Assembly (NCBI RefSeq): GCF_025766255.1
Contig: NW_026516679.1
Span: 434,001-498,000 of the forward strand
Origin: Zychaea mexicana
Taxonomy: Eukaryota > Mucoromycota > Mucoromycetes > Mucorales > Lichtheimiaceae
Length of the DNA: 64,000 bases
Direction: 5' to 3'
Shown here piece after piece: positions 11,568 to 24,131 of the stretch (within the stretch, counting starts at the first letter, position 1; every line of letters starts with the position of its first letter). Made by a program: the position numbers and the translations under genes. The notes below the pieces were generated by a model. The model searched no databases. It saw only the letters and a program-made list of their open reading frames with translations, and had not been told where the DNA came from.

Positions 11568-13916
11568 TTATTGATGAGCTGCCTTTGCGCGACGGACAAA
11601 CTCACGGATTTTCTCCAAATCCTTTACGCCGTCCGTCTCGACACCCGACGAAACGTCCACAGCCCAAGGTGATACTTGATGGATGGCCTCAGATACATTC
11701 GATACATCCAACCCGCCTGCCAAGATAACTGGGAAGCTAGTGCTATCAGGATAACCGGCACGCTTGTGGCTCACCACCTGTTGTGCGATCGACCAGTCAA
11801 ACTTGACACCACGGCCGCCTTGCTGATCTGATGGAAGACCCGATACCTTAGCATCCAAAAGGACGTAGTGGTAATTGCCTGGGTAGGTGATGTGAGGAAG
11901 CTGGCCAACGTCAAACGACGAGGAGTCCATGTGGAATGCCTTGATAGCCGGGACAGGCAAGAAGCGAGCCAGCTCCGCGGATTCTGTGCCGTGAAGTTGG
12001 ATAAGGTCAAGGCCAACTGCAGTTGCTATCCGAGTCATCTCTTCCACCGATTCGTTGACAAACACACCGACGACCAACGGCTTGCGAGGTCGCTTTTCCA
12101 ACAGTTGCTTGTGGAGCTCGAACCAGTCCGTCGATGTATTGTTGTTGGTATTCTTGCTTGTAATTTCTTGTTCCTGTTCGGGCGAGTTGTCTAATGCACG
12201 CACAGCGTTGACAATTTCGCGCGCCTTTTCCACACCGACGTATCGCTTGGATTTGGGAGCAAAAATGAGACCAATCAAGTCTGCACCTGCCTTTGCTGCC
12301 TCCACCGCTGCCTCCACAGAAGAGATGCCACAAATTTTGACGAGCGTGCTTGGTGGTGCTGGCGGCTCAGCTGCAGGATCATGCTTTTCGAATCCCAGTA
12401 ATTCGGCTACAAATTCCTTCAGGTTCCACGCACGCATCAACGATTCGCCAACCAAGATAGCACGCACACCCTGGGCAACCATGGGCTCGACGTCAGCTCG
12501 GCTGGAAATACCAGAGAGAGCGCAGAGGATGGTGTCTTGGGGAACCATTTTGGCAAGACGAGTGGTGGTTTCCATATCAACATCAAAACTGTGCAGATTG
12601 CGGTTATTAACACCAATAGCCTGTGCGCCCAGTGCATTGGCACGTGCCATTTCCTCCGCATTGTTCACTTCCACCAGCGGTTCCATGCCTAATCCCTTGG
12701 CATAGTTGTACAAGTCATGCAGCGTTTCGTCCGACAGCATGGCGACAATCAACAACACGGTATCTGCACCGTACAAGCGAGCTTCGAGGATTTGATAACG
12801 GTCCAAAATGAAATCCTTGCGCAGAATGCATGGGCGGTTGGGAAGATGGTCCAGGGCTTGTCGGACCTGTCGCATGTCGCTTAAGGAACCCCGGAACCAC
12901 TTTGGCTCGGTTAACACCGAAATCACGCTAGCACCGGCCAATGCGTATTTGAGTGCTTGCTCTGCAGCGTTCGCCTTGATATCAATTTCGCCCTTGGAAG
13001 GAGAGGCACGCTTGACCTCGGCCATCAATGCCAATGGAGTCTGGCGGACACGGGCGGGGAAATCCTTGAGTGGTGGAGCAATGTGCAGTGCTAACTGCTT
13101 TTCCAGATCTTCTTGGCTTTGTCCGGGCACTTCCTTAGCGTTCTGGACATCCTGCTGGCGCTGAGCGTAAATACGAGTCAAAACAGATGAAACGCCATTA
13201 GGTGTGGGCGAAGGTGTGGGAGTAGATGCAGGGCCGTTGGTTTGTTGTTGTTGTTGCTGCTGCTCTTGCTTCTCGGCCTGCTGAGGCTTCTCCTTTTGCT
13301 TCTTGGGCAACACACCAGCAGCAGGATTTTCGTGCCAGTAGCCGCCACGCAAATTCAAAAAGTTAGCAAGCATAGTACGACCATGGTCGCACAAGATACT
13401 TTCCGGATGGAATTGGACACCTTCAATGGTATATTCCACATGACGAACGCCCATAATGACACCATTATCCGTAGTTGCAGTGACTTCGAGGACATCAGGC
13501 AGAGTTGTTGGCATGCCGGCAAGCGAATGATAGCGTGTCACTTGGTTGTCCTGAGGCACGTTCTTGAAAATGCTGCGTCCATCGTGCTTGATGGTGGATG
13601 TTTTGCCGTGAAGAATATCGCCGGCGTACGATACAGTGCCGCCAAACACTTCGAAAATGCATTGTTCACCCATGCAAATGCCAAAGATTGGCACTTTACC
13701 GGCAAAATGCGAGATTACTTGACGACTAACGCCGGCGTCTTGCGAAGGATGTCCAGGGCCTGGAGAGATCACAATGTTGCGAGGGTTCAAAGCTTCGATC
13801 TCAGGAATCGTGATCTTGTCGTTACGATGGACAACAACGTCGGCGCCGAGGGCAGAGAGGTATTGGTATACGTTGTACGTAAACGAATCGTAATTGTCGA
13901 TCAAGAGCGTCGCCAT
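11568..13916 (-). CDS. TRP1: Trifunctional tryptophan enzyme TrpG-TrpC-TrpF
   Basis: A single intronless reading frame of 782 codons with three catalytic domains. Residues about 1-200 are the glutamine amidotransferase of anthranilate synthase: [24 protein letters not shown], the nucleophile Cys in GICMGEQC, and the His-Glu pair in GVQFHPES. Residues about 245-515 are indole-3-glycerol-phosphate synthase: [28 protein letters not shown], and [10 protein letters not shown]. Residues about 525-780 are phosphoribosylanthranilate isomerase: [34 protein letters not shown], and LAGGL. A Gln-rich, Pro/Thr-rich linker (about 205-245) separates the first two. The enzyme supplies the amide nitrogen for anthranilate and catalyses two later steps of tryptophan synthesis in the cytosol. 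This domain order is the standard fungal fusion. The residue after CMG is Glu, where I expect Gln or His. Confidence 0.97.
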   Translation of the reverse strand: MATLLIDNYDSFTYNVYQYLSALGADVVVHRNDKITIPEIEALNPRNIVISPGPGHPSQDAGVSRQVISHFAGKVPIFGICMGEQCIFEVFGGTVSYAGDILHGKTSTIKHDGRSIFKNVPQDNQVTRYHSLAGMPTTLPDVLEVTATTDNGVIMGVRHVEYTIEGVQFHPESILCDHGRTMLANFLNLRGGYWHENPAAGVLPKKQKEKPQQAEKQEQQQQQQQTNGPASTPTPSPTPNGVSSVLTRIYAQRQQDVQNAKEVPGQSQEDLEKQLALHIAPPLKDFPARVRQTPLALMAEVKRASPSKGEIDIKANAAEQALKYALAGASVISVLTEPKWFRGSLSDMRQVRQALDHLPNRPCILRKDFILDRYQILEARLYGADTVLLIVAMLSDETLHDLYNYAKGLGMEPLVEVNNAEEMARANALGAQAIGVNNRNLHSFDVDMETTTRLAKMVPQDTILCALSGISSRADVEPMVAQGVRAILVGESLMRAWNLKEFVAELLGFEKHDPAAEPPAPPSTLVKICGISSVEAAVEAAKAGADLIGLIFAPKSKRYVGVEKAREIVNAVRALDNSPEQEQEITSKNTNNNTSTDWFELHKQLLEKRPRKPLVVGVFVNESVEEMTRIATAVGLDLIQLHGTESAELARFLPVPAIKAFHMDSSSFDVGQLPHITYPGNYHYVLLDAKVSGLPSDQQGGRGVKFDWSIAQQVVSHKRAGYPDSTSFPVILAGGLDVSNVSEAIHQVSPWAVDVSSGVETDGVKDLEKIREFVRRAKAAHQ

Positions 13917-14070
13917 GGTAGTAATTGACTAGAAGCTTTCTTTATATAAAATAAGAAGAAAGAAGAAAAAAGGTTTAGAGACTTGACGAGAAAGAGATTG
14001 GAGACAAGATAATTAGATAATTCTTATAGTGAGTCAAAATGATCAGTCTCAACCAATCAACACTAATCCG
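13917..14070. promoter_or_regulatory. Divergent promoter region TRP1 / forkhead
   Basis: A short divergent interval of about 150 bp. A TATATAAA-like element lies at 13942-13949, about 27 bp from the TRP1 ATG, with purine-rich sequence following. The forkhead gene must share this space or begin further downstream. No GCN4-type TGACTC motif is clear, although AATTGACT occurs at 13923-13930. Confidence 0.35.
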
Positions 14071-15241
14071 ATGGTTTCATCACTTATTCCCTATCAAAGT
14101 GGCCAGTCAGCCTTCTTTTATTTCTTTCTCTTCCTCTCTTTTTCCTTTTCTTGTTCTTTTCTAGTTTTCTTTACTGTCCATAAACACATGTCGTATTGCG
14201 ATGAATGTCGATTGGAGGTGACGCATGACTCGCAGCAGGCCATCGATGCTCACGTCGTCTGCGGCAACGGCGGCGGCAACGGGAACAGTAGCAGTAGCAC
14301 CGAGCAACCACCACCGAACAGCAAAGAGTTGCCACGTATACCCGTCGCTATGCGACACCCTTACATGATCGCATCCGTTCGTCAATACCGCTCAGACGCA
14401 CAACAACTACAACTTCAACAGCATATTATATCAGAATCATTTGTCCCTGTAATACCCTATTCTGCGGACAGACCAGCGCGGAAGCGTCGGCGTCCTCCAT
14501 TTTCATGTTCTTCCTTGATTGTGCAAGCAATATCCACGTCGGAATCCGGGCAAATGACGCTTCAGGACATTTACAGATGGATCATTGAAAAATATCCGTC
14601 ATTATATAATGCAGAAGATACAGGATGGCAGGTATTATCAATAGCTATTATCATATTTGGCTGCTGCAGATGCCGAAAAAAATAGCAACAAGCTAATTTA
14701 TAAAAAATATGTGCGCTGGACTAATTCCTTTGTGCCTCTTCATTTCTTGTTTTCGCGTCTAAATACTTAGAATACCATACGGCATAATCTCTCGCTGAAC
14801 AAATGTTTTAAAAAGATACCCAAATTAGGCTCGACTCGTGGCAAGGGAGGATTTTGGACACTAGATTCAAAGTATCTTGACGACAAAGGACAAGGCAGCA
14901 AGAATCGACGGACGGACCCGAAGAACTCGAGCCAGAACAATCTAGCATCATCATTATCATCATCATCATCACCACCATCATCGCCACTACCACGGCCACC
15001 AGCAACCTCTTGTCATAAAAAGCCATCACCACTCACACGGTTACAATCATTATCACCATCGTCTCCCTTCAACCCATCATACAATAGATTCCACTGTGCG
15101 CCATCATCATTACTATCATCTTCGTCATCATCAACAGCAATATCTTCCGCTTCCGCTTCGACCACTGTACCCACGAAATCCACCGATTCTTCCACAACCG
15201 CATCATCACATATGATGCATATTCAGAGTATCCTAAACTGA
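14071..15241 (+). CDS. Forkhead (winged-helix) transcription factor
   Basis: A nuclear DNA-binding regulator. The forkhead domain spans exon 1 and exon 2: [20 protein letters not shown], then [16 protein letters not shown], then after an intron (about 14636-14770) the recognition helix [17 protein letters not shown], then wing 1 GKGGFWTLD. The junction TGGCAG/AATACC restores W-Q-N-T-I-R-H-N, the expected core. After the domain comes a long Ser/Pro-rich tail to TGA 15239-15241. The start is uncertain. ATG 14071 opens the frame but is followed by a very hydrophobic, T-rich stretch that looks like an intron with a polypyrimidine tract ending TTTCTAG at 14163. ATG 14188 ([11 protein letters not shown]) is the alternative. 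Fungal relatives include Fkh and Fhl-type factors; I cannot assign one. Confidence 0.85.
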
Positions 15242-15388
15242 TAACCTGTGTTGCATTTACGTCATGTTTTACGTCGTGAGAAGAAACATTTAAACCTTGT
15301 AATAAATCTTCTTACACTCCCGAGCAACAAGGTTTTATCATCACCATCTACTTCATCTTCATGAATGTCAGCAATTGATCACTCCATA

Positions 15389-18196
15389 TCACCAGCCTTT
15401 CAGGCTTTCTCGTATTCTTGTCAAAAAAGAATCCACCGGTGCTTGCGCTTCTTGGTCATTACTGCGTTCCATCCATGGCATACGCACGCCCAGACTCTTG
15501 ATCAGTTTCTCCAGCTTGCTCTCATGCACGTCTTGTCGCCAATGATCTGTAAAATCGACTTTTTCGGGCGAATCTTTGTATACGTCTAGTAGGTTAATCT
15601 AAACAAATGAAACTTTCAAGATGAGATCTCTTTTTTTCTGCTTTGGTGGGCGTGCATGGATATTTGCATTATCTGTTATCAAAGGCATAGGGTTTGAAGA
15701 GCACAAGCTACTTACGAGGCGGTCTGCATTTTCCGACGAAATTGACTGATCATTCTGTAATTCGTAGATGAGGCGTTTGGGGATCTTGCGATCATCGTTA
15801 CTGTCACCGACATAGAACCAATTAATCACCGACGCTGACCCGGGCAATCGCGGGTCGTACGGTCCAACAATCGCGCCTACAAACGGCTCGATGCTTTTTT
15901 CTGGCTCTTGGTTGCATTTTTCTCGGCAAAGAACTTGGTAGTTGCGCTGGTTCTCCAGATCCACAATACTTGGGTCAGGAATAAATGTTGGATGAGAATG
16001 GTACCAGCCTACAACAGTCATGTTTTTCTCTTCAATCAGTTGTCGCGTTTCAATGGCGCTGGTGGGATCCATCTCAACATTCACATCGTTTTGCCCCGTG
16101 TTAAGTGAGCGACATGGGAAGGCTTCCTTGATACACATCTCTAATAGTAGGTGATAGATTCAAAGCTCTAAATTTAGTATGTGCCATTTGGGGTCATAAA
16201 TAAACTTCGTTTCTTTGTCTCGAACCTTCATCCTTACTTTTCTGAACCTTGTCCCATTCTCCTGCCAGGAAGCCAATGATTTCTGTCGTCATCAGGTGAG
16301 CGTGGAAATCCATTTCGAGAAGAACGTTTGAATGCACTTGGAGTTCAAATGGTTGACAACCACTCATGTTTGAACCAGGCTTGCCATTGAATGGCTCACA
16401 TTTGATCATGGTAAGCGGGTCACTAAAAGTAAATAATAAAAATGATAATGTTATTAGTGATAAGCACTTATCAGTACATTTTCTTTTCTTTTCTCTATAT
16501 AAATTCAGCTTATCTAGATTTGTGATACCTACTCATCTTTGTTCAGCTGGCTGTACATAATTGATGGTCGCTCACGTGTTCGACGCAGCCGTAACTTTGA
16601 ATAGTTTGTTCGCCCATTTTCGTCATAGGCAGAAGCCAGTTGTTCAGGAGTGGCACTGCGAGGCTTTGCGTGGCCACTAATAAAAGTAGGGAGAAAGAGA
16701 ATAATACACATATAATAAATTATCAGTCTTCTTTCTTTTTTTTACACATGGCAAATTATTAAACACTCTAACACTCTGAGTGAGCCAACAATACGTACTC
16801 CTTACGAGGTGCTTTTCGTTGGGTAGTAGGAGGAGACGCTGATTTGCTACGTTCGCCTACAGCAAGGCCTGGTACGGTGGATGCTTGAGCTGCTGGTGTG
16901 GCTGGATCAGATGCACAAGATGGAATTTGTTCCTGTTGGGACTTCTGTTCCTTTGGCTGTTGGGTTTGTTGCTGCTCATGTTGCTGCAGTTCTTGTGTTG
17001 TTTGTGGTTGCTCTTGGGATGGTTGAGGCTGTGGTTTTGATGGAGCTTTCTTGGTTTCATCTTTTGCAGTGCCATTCTGTTGTGGCTTCTGATTGGAGTT
17101 GGATCGGCCGAGATAAGCTTTTGCAGCAGAGGAATTGGGATCGAGAGGTTTGCCTGATAATGTATAGCCTTCTCCGCTTTCGCGCACCTAGTAGGATCGA
17201 ATTAGAGAGTACATATACATATGCTACCGGCGATCTCAATATCAATAATAATACCACTAATCCCTCCACCCCAAAGGCCCTCATCTCCAAAAGATTGCTT
17301 ACCTTATCTGGTAAAGGAATGTTATCTCGATACATCTTTATAAAATGTTTTTGTGCGTGGCTTCGAATAGAGTTTGAGTCTCTTGTTCGTATGTGAGCTG
17401 CCATCTATACACATAGAAAGAGAGACAGTTCAGGGCATACAACATTTAACTTCCATCGTCATTTCTTAAAAGATATTTCGCTGTCCCTGACCCGTGATTC
17501 CTTTTTTTACCTTGGGCCAATCTCGACCAAAGTTCTCCAACCCTTCCAAAAACCTTGCTTCTTCTTCTTCAGAGTAAACACCAGTATTGCATCCTTCAGG
17601 CACAGGCTTTCTTGGCTTCTTAGCAGGCACTTGATTCTCGGCCGTTATCTTTTGTGTTTCAGCCGTTACGGTTGTCGTTGCTCCATCTGCATCCTTTTCG
17701 TTTCCTGTTGTTGTTGCTGCTGCTGCTGCCAGATCACTTTCCGATTCTGTTGCCTTTCTTTTACGTCCACGTCGCGCTATTATCGCAAATCAAAAATGTT
17801 CAGATTTTATAACGGCCATAATCCATACTTCACATCAGACATCCTTTTCCTTCACATTATCCACAGATACATCGAGCCCTCGGTACTACAGAAATTCTTA
17901 CCAGGTCCAGGTGATGTTTTCGCCTTTGCGCGACTCTTTTTCTTTTTGGGAGCATAGCTATCGTCCCCACTATCATCCTCATAATTGTCGTCGTTGTCGT
18001 CTTCTCCACGAGCATGATACTGTTGTTCATAAGCACCCGCATCGTTGCTGTATTCGGCATAATAATCGTTGTTTCCACCGGTTGACATTGCATCTTCGGC
18101 GAGTAATCGTGCAATGAGTGCCGAACTCATTTCCTCTTCTTGTGCTTTCGAAAGAGGCGCGTTGCCTTGCTTATTGTTGTTCTTTTTCGCGGCCAT
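15389..18196 (-). CDS. MYSM1-like SANT + JAMM histone deubiquitinase
   Basis: A multi-exon gene for a chromatin protein expected to remove ubiquitin from histone H2A. The start is ATG 18194-18196 (MAAKKNNNK), followed by an acidic/basic region (DDNYEDDSGDD, KKKKSRAKAK). A SANT/Myb repeat follows: YSEEEEARFLEGLENFGRDW, IRTRDSNSIRSHAQKHFIKMY. Then a Gln-rich linker. The MPN domain carries the metal-binding JAMM signature: Glu in TTEIIGFLAG and HSHPTFIPDPSIVD (H-x-H-x7-S-x2-D), with Zn-binding residues present. The C-terminal exon (15389-15598) ends DHWRQDVHESKLEKLIKSLG to FLTRIRESLKGW, joined across an intron (acceptor TTGTTTAG). SANT plus MPN order matches animal MYSM1, but I find no SWIRM domain between them. 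It converges on the forkhead gene, with the stops 150 bp apart. Confidence 0.82.
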
Positions 18197-20458
18197 TCGT
18201 TGTAATATCTACCCATGATATAAATTTTATAGAGATCATAGTCGATTTTTGTTAATATTGTTGAGAAGGAAAAAATTAAAGGGTCGCAAAAAACGCCTAG
18301 TGCATGCTCTCTCTTTCTTTCTCTCGTTGTTACCTCACTCTGTCAAAATATAGAAAAAAGCGCGTCCTTGTTTGTTGTGGTACCTCCTGAATTTTTTGTT
18401 ACTCGTCCCTCAATTAATTGATATACTATCTGGAGTCAAAGAGAGAAAAACTAGCTTGGCTTCTTAGGGATCAACGTTATGATTTGTGTTGTTGAGAGGT
18501 AGGGAAATGTAGTTAATGGAGAAAGGTAAGGTCTTTCTAATACCAAGTAAATGGAACCAGGTTGTACACGACACGCTGCTGTTTTCGCTGATAGCGGGGA
18601 TTGAAGTCGTTGAAGACACGAACGCGCGTGAGTATCCATTGGTAGTTTTTGATAGTTGATATCCTGCTATACTGACCGTGTTAAATAACCATCCTGTTAT
18701 ATCCATGAAGTATGTTTGGTAGGTTAGAGGCAAACATTATTTGTGCCATTTAATGTCTTTCACATTTTCCAAGTTGCGAGTCAATCATACCATAGCACAT
18801 TGCTGTTCTTTACCGTTGAACTTCTATGACCATCGAGACTTCTGTTGTCGAACTAAAGTTCTTCAACGTGCATTCGATCATTGCTGTTAGCAGCATTGTT
18901 GAATAACGGTGGTGTTAGAGGGAAAGAGAGCAAAAGGGGTGAGCATTAAGATGACATTGTGGAAGGGAAGCGGATTTAAGGTGGGGTATGGGGTATGTAT
19001 TTCATCTTTAAACGATACATTGAGCATGTTTTTATTCAGGCTGCACCTGTCAGCATTAGTTCGCGTATGCGACGGTATATCTTCCAATTGGTTTTCTTTT
19101 TCTTAATTAATTGAGCCTTTTTAAGCTCTTCATGATTACCAACCATCTGTTTAGTGATGGAAACCTCCATCGCTAATATGAGCCTTTTTCGTTACAAAGG
19201 CGCCGTACCGGTGTGTATCCCAAATAACATTGGTCCGGACTACTGTACATATTGCCTGCAGTCAGTAGTAGGTATACAAATTGCATCCGATATCGTCTCA
19301 TCAGCCCTCCTCTGACGCCATCGATTGAAAGATACACGGACGATGATGATACCGAAAGTAAATATCAGCGTCAGTAGCAAACAGCTGATCGCTTAACAAA
19401 CCCCTATCCGTCTATCCGATACTCCTCCATGGTTATCTTCAATGTAGGTTTTAACAAACTTCGTGACAACAAATGTTTATATAAATCTTATGCCAACAGC
19501 TAAGTATATGTTGCTATAGCGGCAAGATAAGAAGGATACGATAAATGGTTTCAACTGGTTTTATTGCAGTAAAATTGGCGCTGATTCATCACCCTCGCAT
19601 GTCAAATTCATTGTTGCCGTTATGTACTTCTTCCTTTGAAATACGCGTCTCCATCTCTTTACAAAATTATGTTCAAGAGCACTGTGATTGCCCTACTTTC
19701 TTTCACGAAGATGGTTAACAAAACGCTATATAGAATATGCCAACTCGCCAAATGCTTCTTTTGGCATACGATATTGGGAAAACTAGCCGTTACATCAATT
19801 GGCGATGACAAAATTTGGATAGTCTCACTTCATACTTTGATACATTGAAAATACTTGCTCTTAATGTGGTTAAATTTTTAAAAGCTATGTAGCAACGCCA
19901 GAAGATTTCAGCACCTCCAAAGATAGCAGTATAGCAGCACGCTTGAATGGAGCCGTATACATGGTTTTTCACACAATAATCGATGCGGCTACTATAGAAA
20001 AAAGAAGCATCAGTGGCTACGTTTTGAATGACGGCGTCTGTAAATTTGTTCGCACCTATGCACATGACTATCGCGAGTAGCGATAAGAAGACTAAGAACC
20101 CGGATGAAGTTCATATCGACAATTACTTTTCCGAGCTGATCATGCACTTGATGGTCAGATATCCAGCGGGGTACGTGTTTCTGCCAGAACAGGATGCCCT
20201 AGCACTGCTGCTTGTGCAGAAAGTAGCGATATGTCACTTGTTGCGAAGATTATGGCGTAAATTTTGGATGAACTGTTTATACAATTTGCACAAAGATTAA
20301 TGATAACAGGAAGACGCTTATACATAACCCAAAGTGAAACAACCAGATGAGTGGAAATCGTATGATTTTCCTTTTGAGATTCTGAGCCACAAATTTATAA
20401 AGTGCATGAATAGAAACGCAGAAAAAAAAATTTACTACTGCTTTCCTTCCACATACCA
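18197..20458. other. Gene-poor interval, about 2.3 kb
   Basis: Between the MYSM1-like start and the TPA1 start. The longest ORFs are 60-90 codons with no recognisable motif, and they overlap in several frames, as chance ORFs do. I see no tRNA cloverleaf, no inverted repeat and no transposase remnant. It should contain both divergent promoters. Confidence 0.5.
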
Positions 20459-22337
20459 ATGTCACCTACTACTTCATCAACCACTCGTTCTGCAGACGAC
20501 TCGGTCCCCGATCAACCTTCAACCAAACGCCAAAAGACAGCTGAATCGGCCTCGAGCAAGTTTCATGACGGTTTGTTGGAAGACTCCTCGCGTGAGGAGA
20601 TTCGCAAGGCCTTTATGGAATCGAAACCTTACCTGCATTGCAAGATTGACAAACTCATGAATGATGACCTGTTGCGACGTGTTCGTAAAGAAATCTTTGA
20701 GAATTTGCATTTTACTGTCAAGGAAACCGATATCTACAAGGTATGCATATACGCGCCTCTAACACAGCTTCGGTGGAAGAGGATGCTACTTCTGACAGGA
20801 AAGCACAGAGGGAAGCTTATGCATGCCTGTATACGAATATGTCTAGGTACACCAAACGGGTGATCTTGCCAACTTGGATGGTCTTCCCAAAGACGAACTT
20901 GAACGATTATCGAGTCTTTTCGAACTGCGTAACGCAATCTATTCACCCGAATTCCGCGACTTTATATCGTCCGTCACCGATTCCGGCCCGTTGTCTGGCA
21001 CCAAGACGGACATGAGCATTAACAGCTATAACGAAGGCTGTCACCTTTTGAACCACGATGATGTCATTGGGACTCGACGTGTGTCGTATATTTTGTACTT
21101 GACGGACCCAGAGGATCGATGGAATCCCGAAAACGGTGGTGCGCTTGAATTATATCCTGTTGTCGAAAAGGGCACCCCTGCCAATGAGCCCACTGTTATT
21201 ATCCCACCCCAGTGGAACCAGTTCGTCATGTTCACTGTCCAACCTGGTCACTCATTCCACTCTGTTGAAGAAGTTGTCCCTGAAGGCAAGCCTCGATTGA
21301 GTATTTCGGGATGGTTCCATATTCCACAGCCCGGTGAGCCTGGATATCAGGAGGGAAGAGAGGCCGGTGAATCCAAGTCTTCGTTGGAACAATTGCAAGA
21401 GGTAAAAAGAATATGCAAGATGTGTGGTAAGCAATAACACTGCTAAGTAATGCAAATGAACAATGCTTTTCTCTCTCTTTGCTAGGCTGATTCAAGTGCC
21501 AAGTTCGCACACTATTCCTCAGAAGAAGTCGAGGATGACGCCTTGACTCAGGAAACGATCGAGTCACTGTCAAGCTGGATGAACCCTCACTATCTCGATA
21601 TCAAGATCCTCAAGCAGATGGCCGATCGCTTTTATGATGAATCAGCAGTCCAGTGCAAGGAAATTCTGAGCAAGGAGCTCTTCGCCAAAATCCAAGCAGT
21701 AACGGCCAAAATGGACCATGACCAATTCAAGGAAGACAAAATCGCAGCACATGGAACGGGTGTTGGTGAAGGCTGGGCCACTTATGGTCCACCACATCGA
21801 TTGCGCTACATGACACTTGCTGAGGATCAGTCAGAGGCAGGTGAAGCCGCCAAATTGTTTGCGAATCTGAAAGCCAAGTTTGAGAGTGACGCCTTCCGCC
21901 AATGGCTTGCAGTGGTCGCACAGCTGAAGCCTCAAGGTTACCGTGGACAAGCACGACGATTCCGTCCAGGCCACGATTATACGCTTGCAACAACCAACAC
22001 TCGTGGCCAGGCTGTGTTGGATGTCACTTTCTGTTTGGCTACTACACCCAGTGTAAAGGCTAGCGAATTATGGGAGAGCGGCGAGTGCGGTGGCTACGAA
22101 TGCTATATGGCGCCCCACGACGAAGAGGAGGATCCAGCAACATACAAGGCTGCTGATGAAGAAGGTGCTTTGTTGACCATGACTCCTGGCTGTAACGAGC
22201 TGTCTTTGGTTTTGAGAGACGAAGGTGTGATGCGGTTCGTGAAATACGTGAGTGCACGAGCGCCCGGATCACGCTGGGACGTTGCATTTGAGTATGATTT
22301 GCCAGAGGAAGAAGAGGAAGAAGAAAACGATTCATAG
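20459..22337 (+). CDS. TPA1: TPA1/OGFOD1 ribosomal-protein prolyl hydroxylase
   Basis: A Fe(II)/2-oxoglutarate dioxygenase with a second degenerate dioxygenase-like domain, known in yeast and man to hydroxylate a proline of ribosomal protein uS12 and to affect translation termination. There are three exons. ATG 20459 opens a hydrophilic N-terminus, then [14 protein letters not shown]. The first intron (20741-about 20847) joins TDIYK to [14 protein letters not shown]. The catalytic domain shows HDD in [19 protein letters not shown] (metal His and Asp), the distal His in [11 protein letters not shown], and the 2OG-binding Arg in [12 protein letters not shown] second intron (about 21400-21485) leads to the C-terminal domain ([45 protein letters not shown]). 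It ends in a poly-Glu tail. Confidence 0.93.
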
Positions 22338-22427
22338 ACCCACTATTGCATGTCTCTATGTTGTATAAAAAAGTAGCAAAAATTGGCCCCGCCAATCATC
22401 GGTGGCTGGCTGCTGCCATATCTTCTG

Positions 22428-22437
22428 TATATAAAAA
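22428..22437 (+). promoter_or_regulatory. TATA box of the LRR gene
   Basis: TATATAAAAA lies 26-35 bp upstream of the ATG at 22463, with a GCCAATC (CCAAT) motif at about 22391. A compact, well-formed promoter suggests the gene was recently functional even though its reading frame is broken. Confidence 0.45.
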
Positions 22438-22462
22438 CGTGCTTTGATCGATCGAGTCAATC

Positions 22463-23759
22463 ATGGTTTGGGGAGGCAATGACAACGCAGTACAGAAATG
22501 GGTCAAGCAACTCAACGAAAATGATCCCAAATTAACTACGCTCCACATTCTCAGCATGCGACGTCTCTCACAAGACGATTTAAAATCCATTTTCGCTGCC
22601 TTGGCTCATAACACCACACTCAAAGTTCTCTACTGCTCCGGCCATGCCCTTGAACAAGAAGCCATGGATCAGCTTAGTGAGGCACTGACCTTGAACGATA
22701 CATTGGAAACCCTTAACATTGGCAATGCAGAACTCGGTCAACGCGACGATCTATTGCACATTTTCGGTGAAGGCCTTGCTGTCAATGAAGGCTTGCACCA
22801 TCTCGATCTCGAAAATAAAGGTCTTAGTGACGCTTCTCTCACAGCGCTTGCACCGGCACTGGCGAAAAACACGACTTTACGATCGCTTAACTTGGCGCGT
22901 AACGAACTTACAAATGCTATCGAGCCACTGGATACCTTGCGGTGCCTGAACCTGGCCGGCAACAAGATTGAGACGCAGCTGGAGCGCGTACGCTTGCTAC
23001 GCGTCTTGCTTATCTGGAAGAGCTTAATGTGTCCAACAATCCACTCATGGAAAGCGCTGGCGCTCTAACAGCAGCTCTGGCAAACAACACGGCTCTCAAA
23101 TCATTCAAGCTTATGGGCATCACTGCATTAAACAGCGATAATGAAGAAGATGATATTGCCGATTCTATTCATGGCAATGCCCTGATGCAAAATTTGGCCG
23201 AAGCGCTCAAGATCAACCGTAGGTTGACCCGGGTATGGCTCGACAGAAACGGAATCGAATCGCAAGCCTTGGAAAGCCTAAGCACCACACTTGCACCATC
23301 TGGTTTGACCGAACTTCGGTTAAGAAATAACAGGGTGGATGATCAAGGTGCGAAATGGCTGGCCCAAGCAAGTGCCCACGATCGTCGCGTACATTTGGAT
23401 TTGGGTAGCAATGCTATTGGTTACGAAGGATTTGGCGCGTTGCTCGATACGGCTTCGATTCGACATCTCGGTCTCTCTTTAATAACAAGATCAATGGACT
23501 ACCAGAACTACTACCAGAATTAAAGACAAGCGCTGTGGAATCACTGGATGTTGGGTGCAATGGGATCACAGTCGATGACCTTGAAGCCATTGTGACCGTG
23601 CTGTTGCAGGAGGGTGTACCACAGCTCCGATTACTTGAAATGGGCGGTAACGCAAAAGAGGAAGAGACGGAGGCATGGGAAGCAGCAATTGCCCGTTTAC
23701 AGGCTGAACGTGAAGAATTGGATGTTGCTTGGAAGCGCTTCATGCAGGAACAGCAATAG
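22463..23759 (+). pseudogene. Leucine-rich-repeat protein, two frameshifts
   Basis: A ribonuclease-inhibitor-type LRR protein of about 430 residues spread over three successive frames. Frame 1 (22463 to about 22995) has repeats such as LEVLYCSGH-like LKVLYCSGHALEQEAMDQL, LHHLDLENKGLSDASL, and LRSLNLARNELTN. Frame 2 (from about 23000) resumes mid-repeat with LAYLEELNVSNNPLMES and runs to SIRHLGLS. Frame 3 (from about 23480) continues FNNKINGLPELLPEL, AVESLDVGCNGI and a Glu-rich helix ending FMQEQQ. Each junction behaves as one missing base, and no GT-AG intron fits. Either the gene is decaying or the assembly has two single-base errors. Such proteins are usually scaffolds; the partner is unknown. 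Confidence 0.75.
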
Positions 23760-24131
23760 ACCGTAACATTAGTCCCACCGTAGGTCTTTATCGATAGTCA
23801 AAAAGTGGAATGGTGGCGCTCCGTATCATTCCGGCAAACATCACCATCTCAGATACAGTTGCTTTCAACAAACTTTACCATGTACAGTCATTTCAGAAAG
23901 TAAAGTCACTGATTTTGAGTTTGATGTCGCACCAAAAAATTGCCTGTCCAACAACAATGTCGACTGATCCAAAAATAAAGACGCATTCACGTGACATGAA
24001 CTTCGTTTATTTTTACTTGTCGCTTCAATAAAAATTCTTGGCATTTTATTTTTATAAAATAGGCGCGATTTTCTTATTGCTTCCTTTTGCGTTTCTTTTA
24101 CCTATTTTTGTTTATTTTACAGACATTCAGA

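Noticed and set aside
13242..13928. 228-codon plus-strand ORF with a long poly-Leu start
   Set aside because: Antisense to TRP1. The Leu run is the reverse of its Gln linker.
14029..14070. Upstream extension of the forkhead frame
   Set aside because: The frame opens with GTG, not ATG. The first in-frame ATG is at 14071, and even that may precede an intron.
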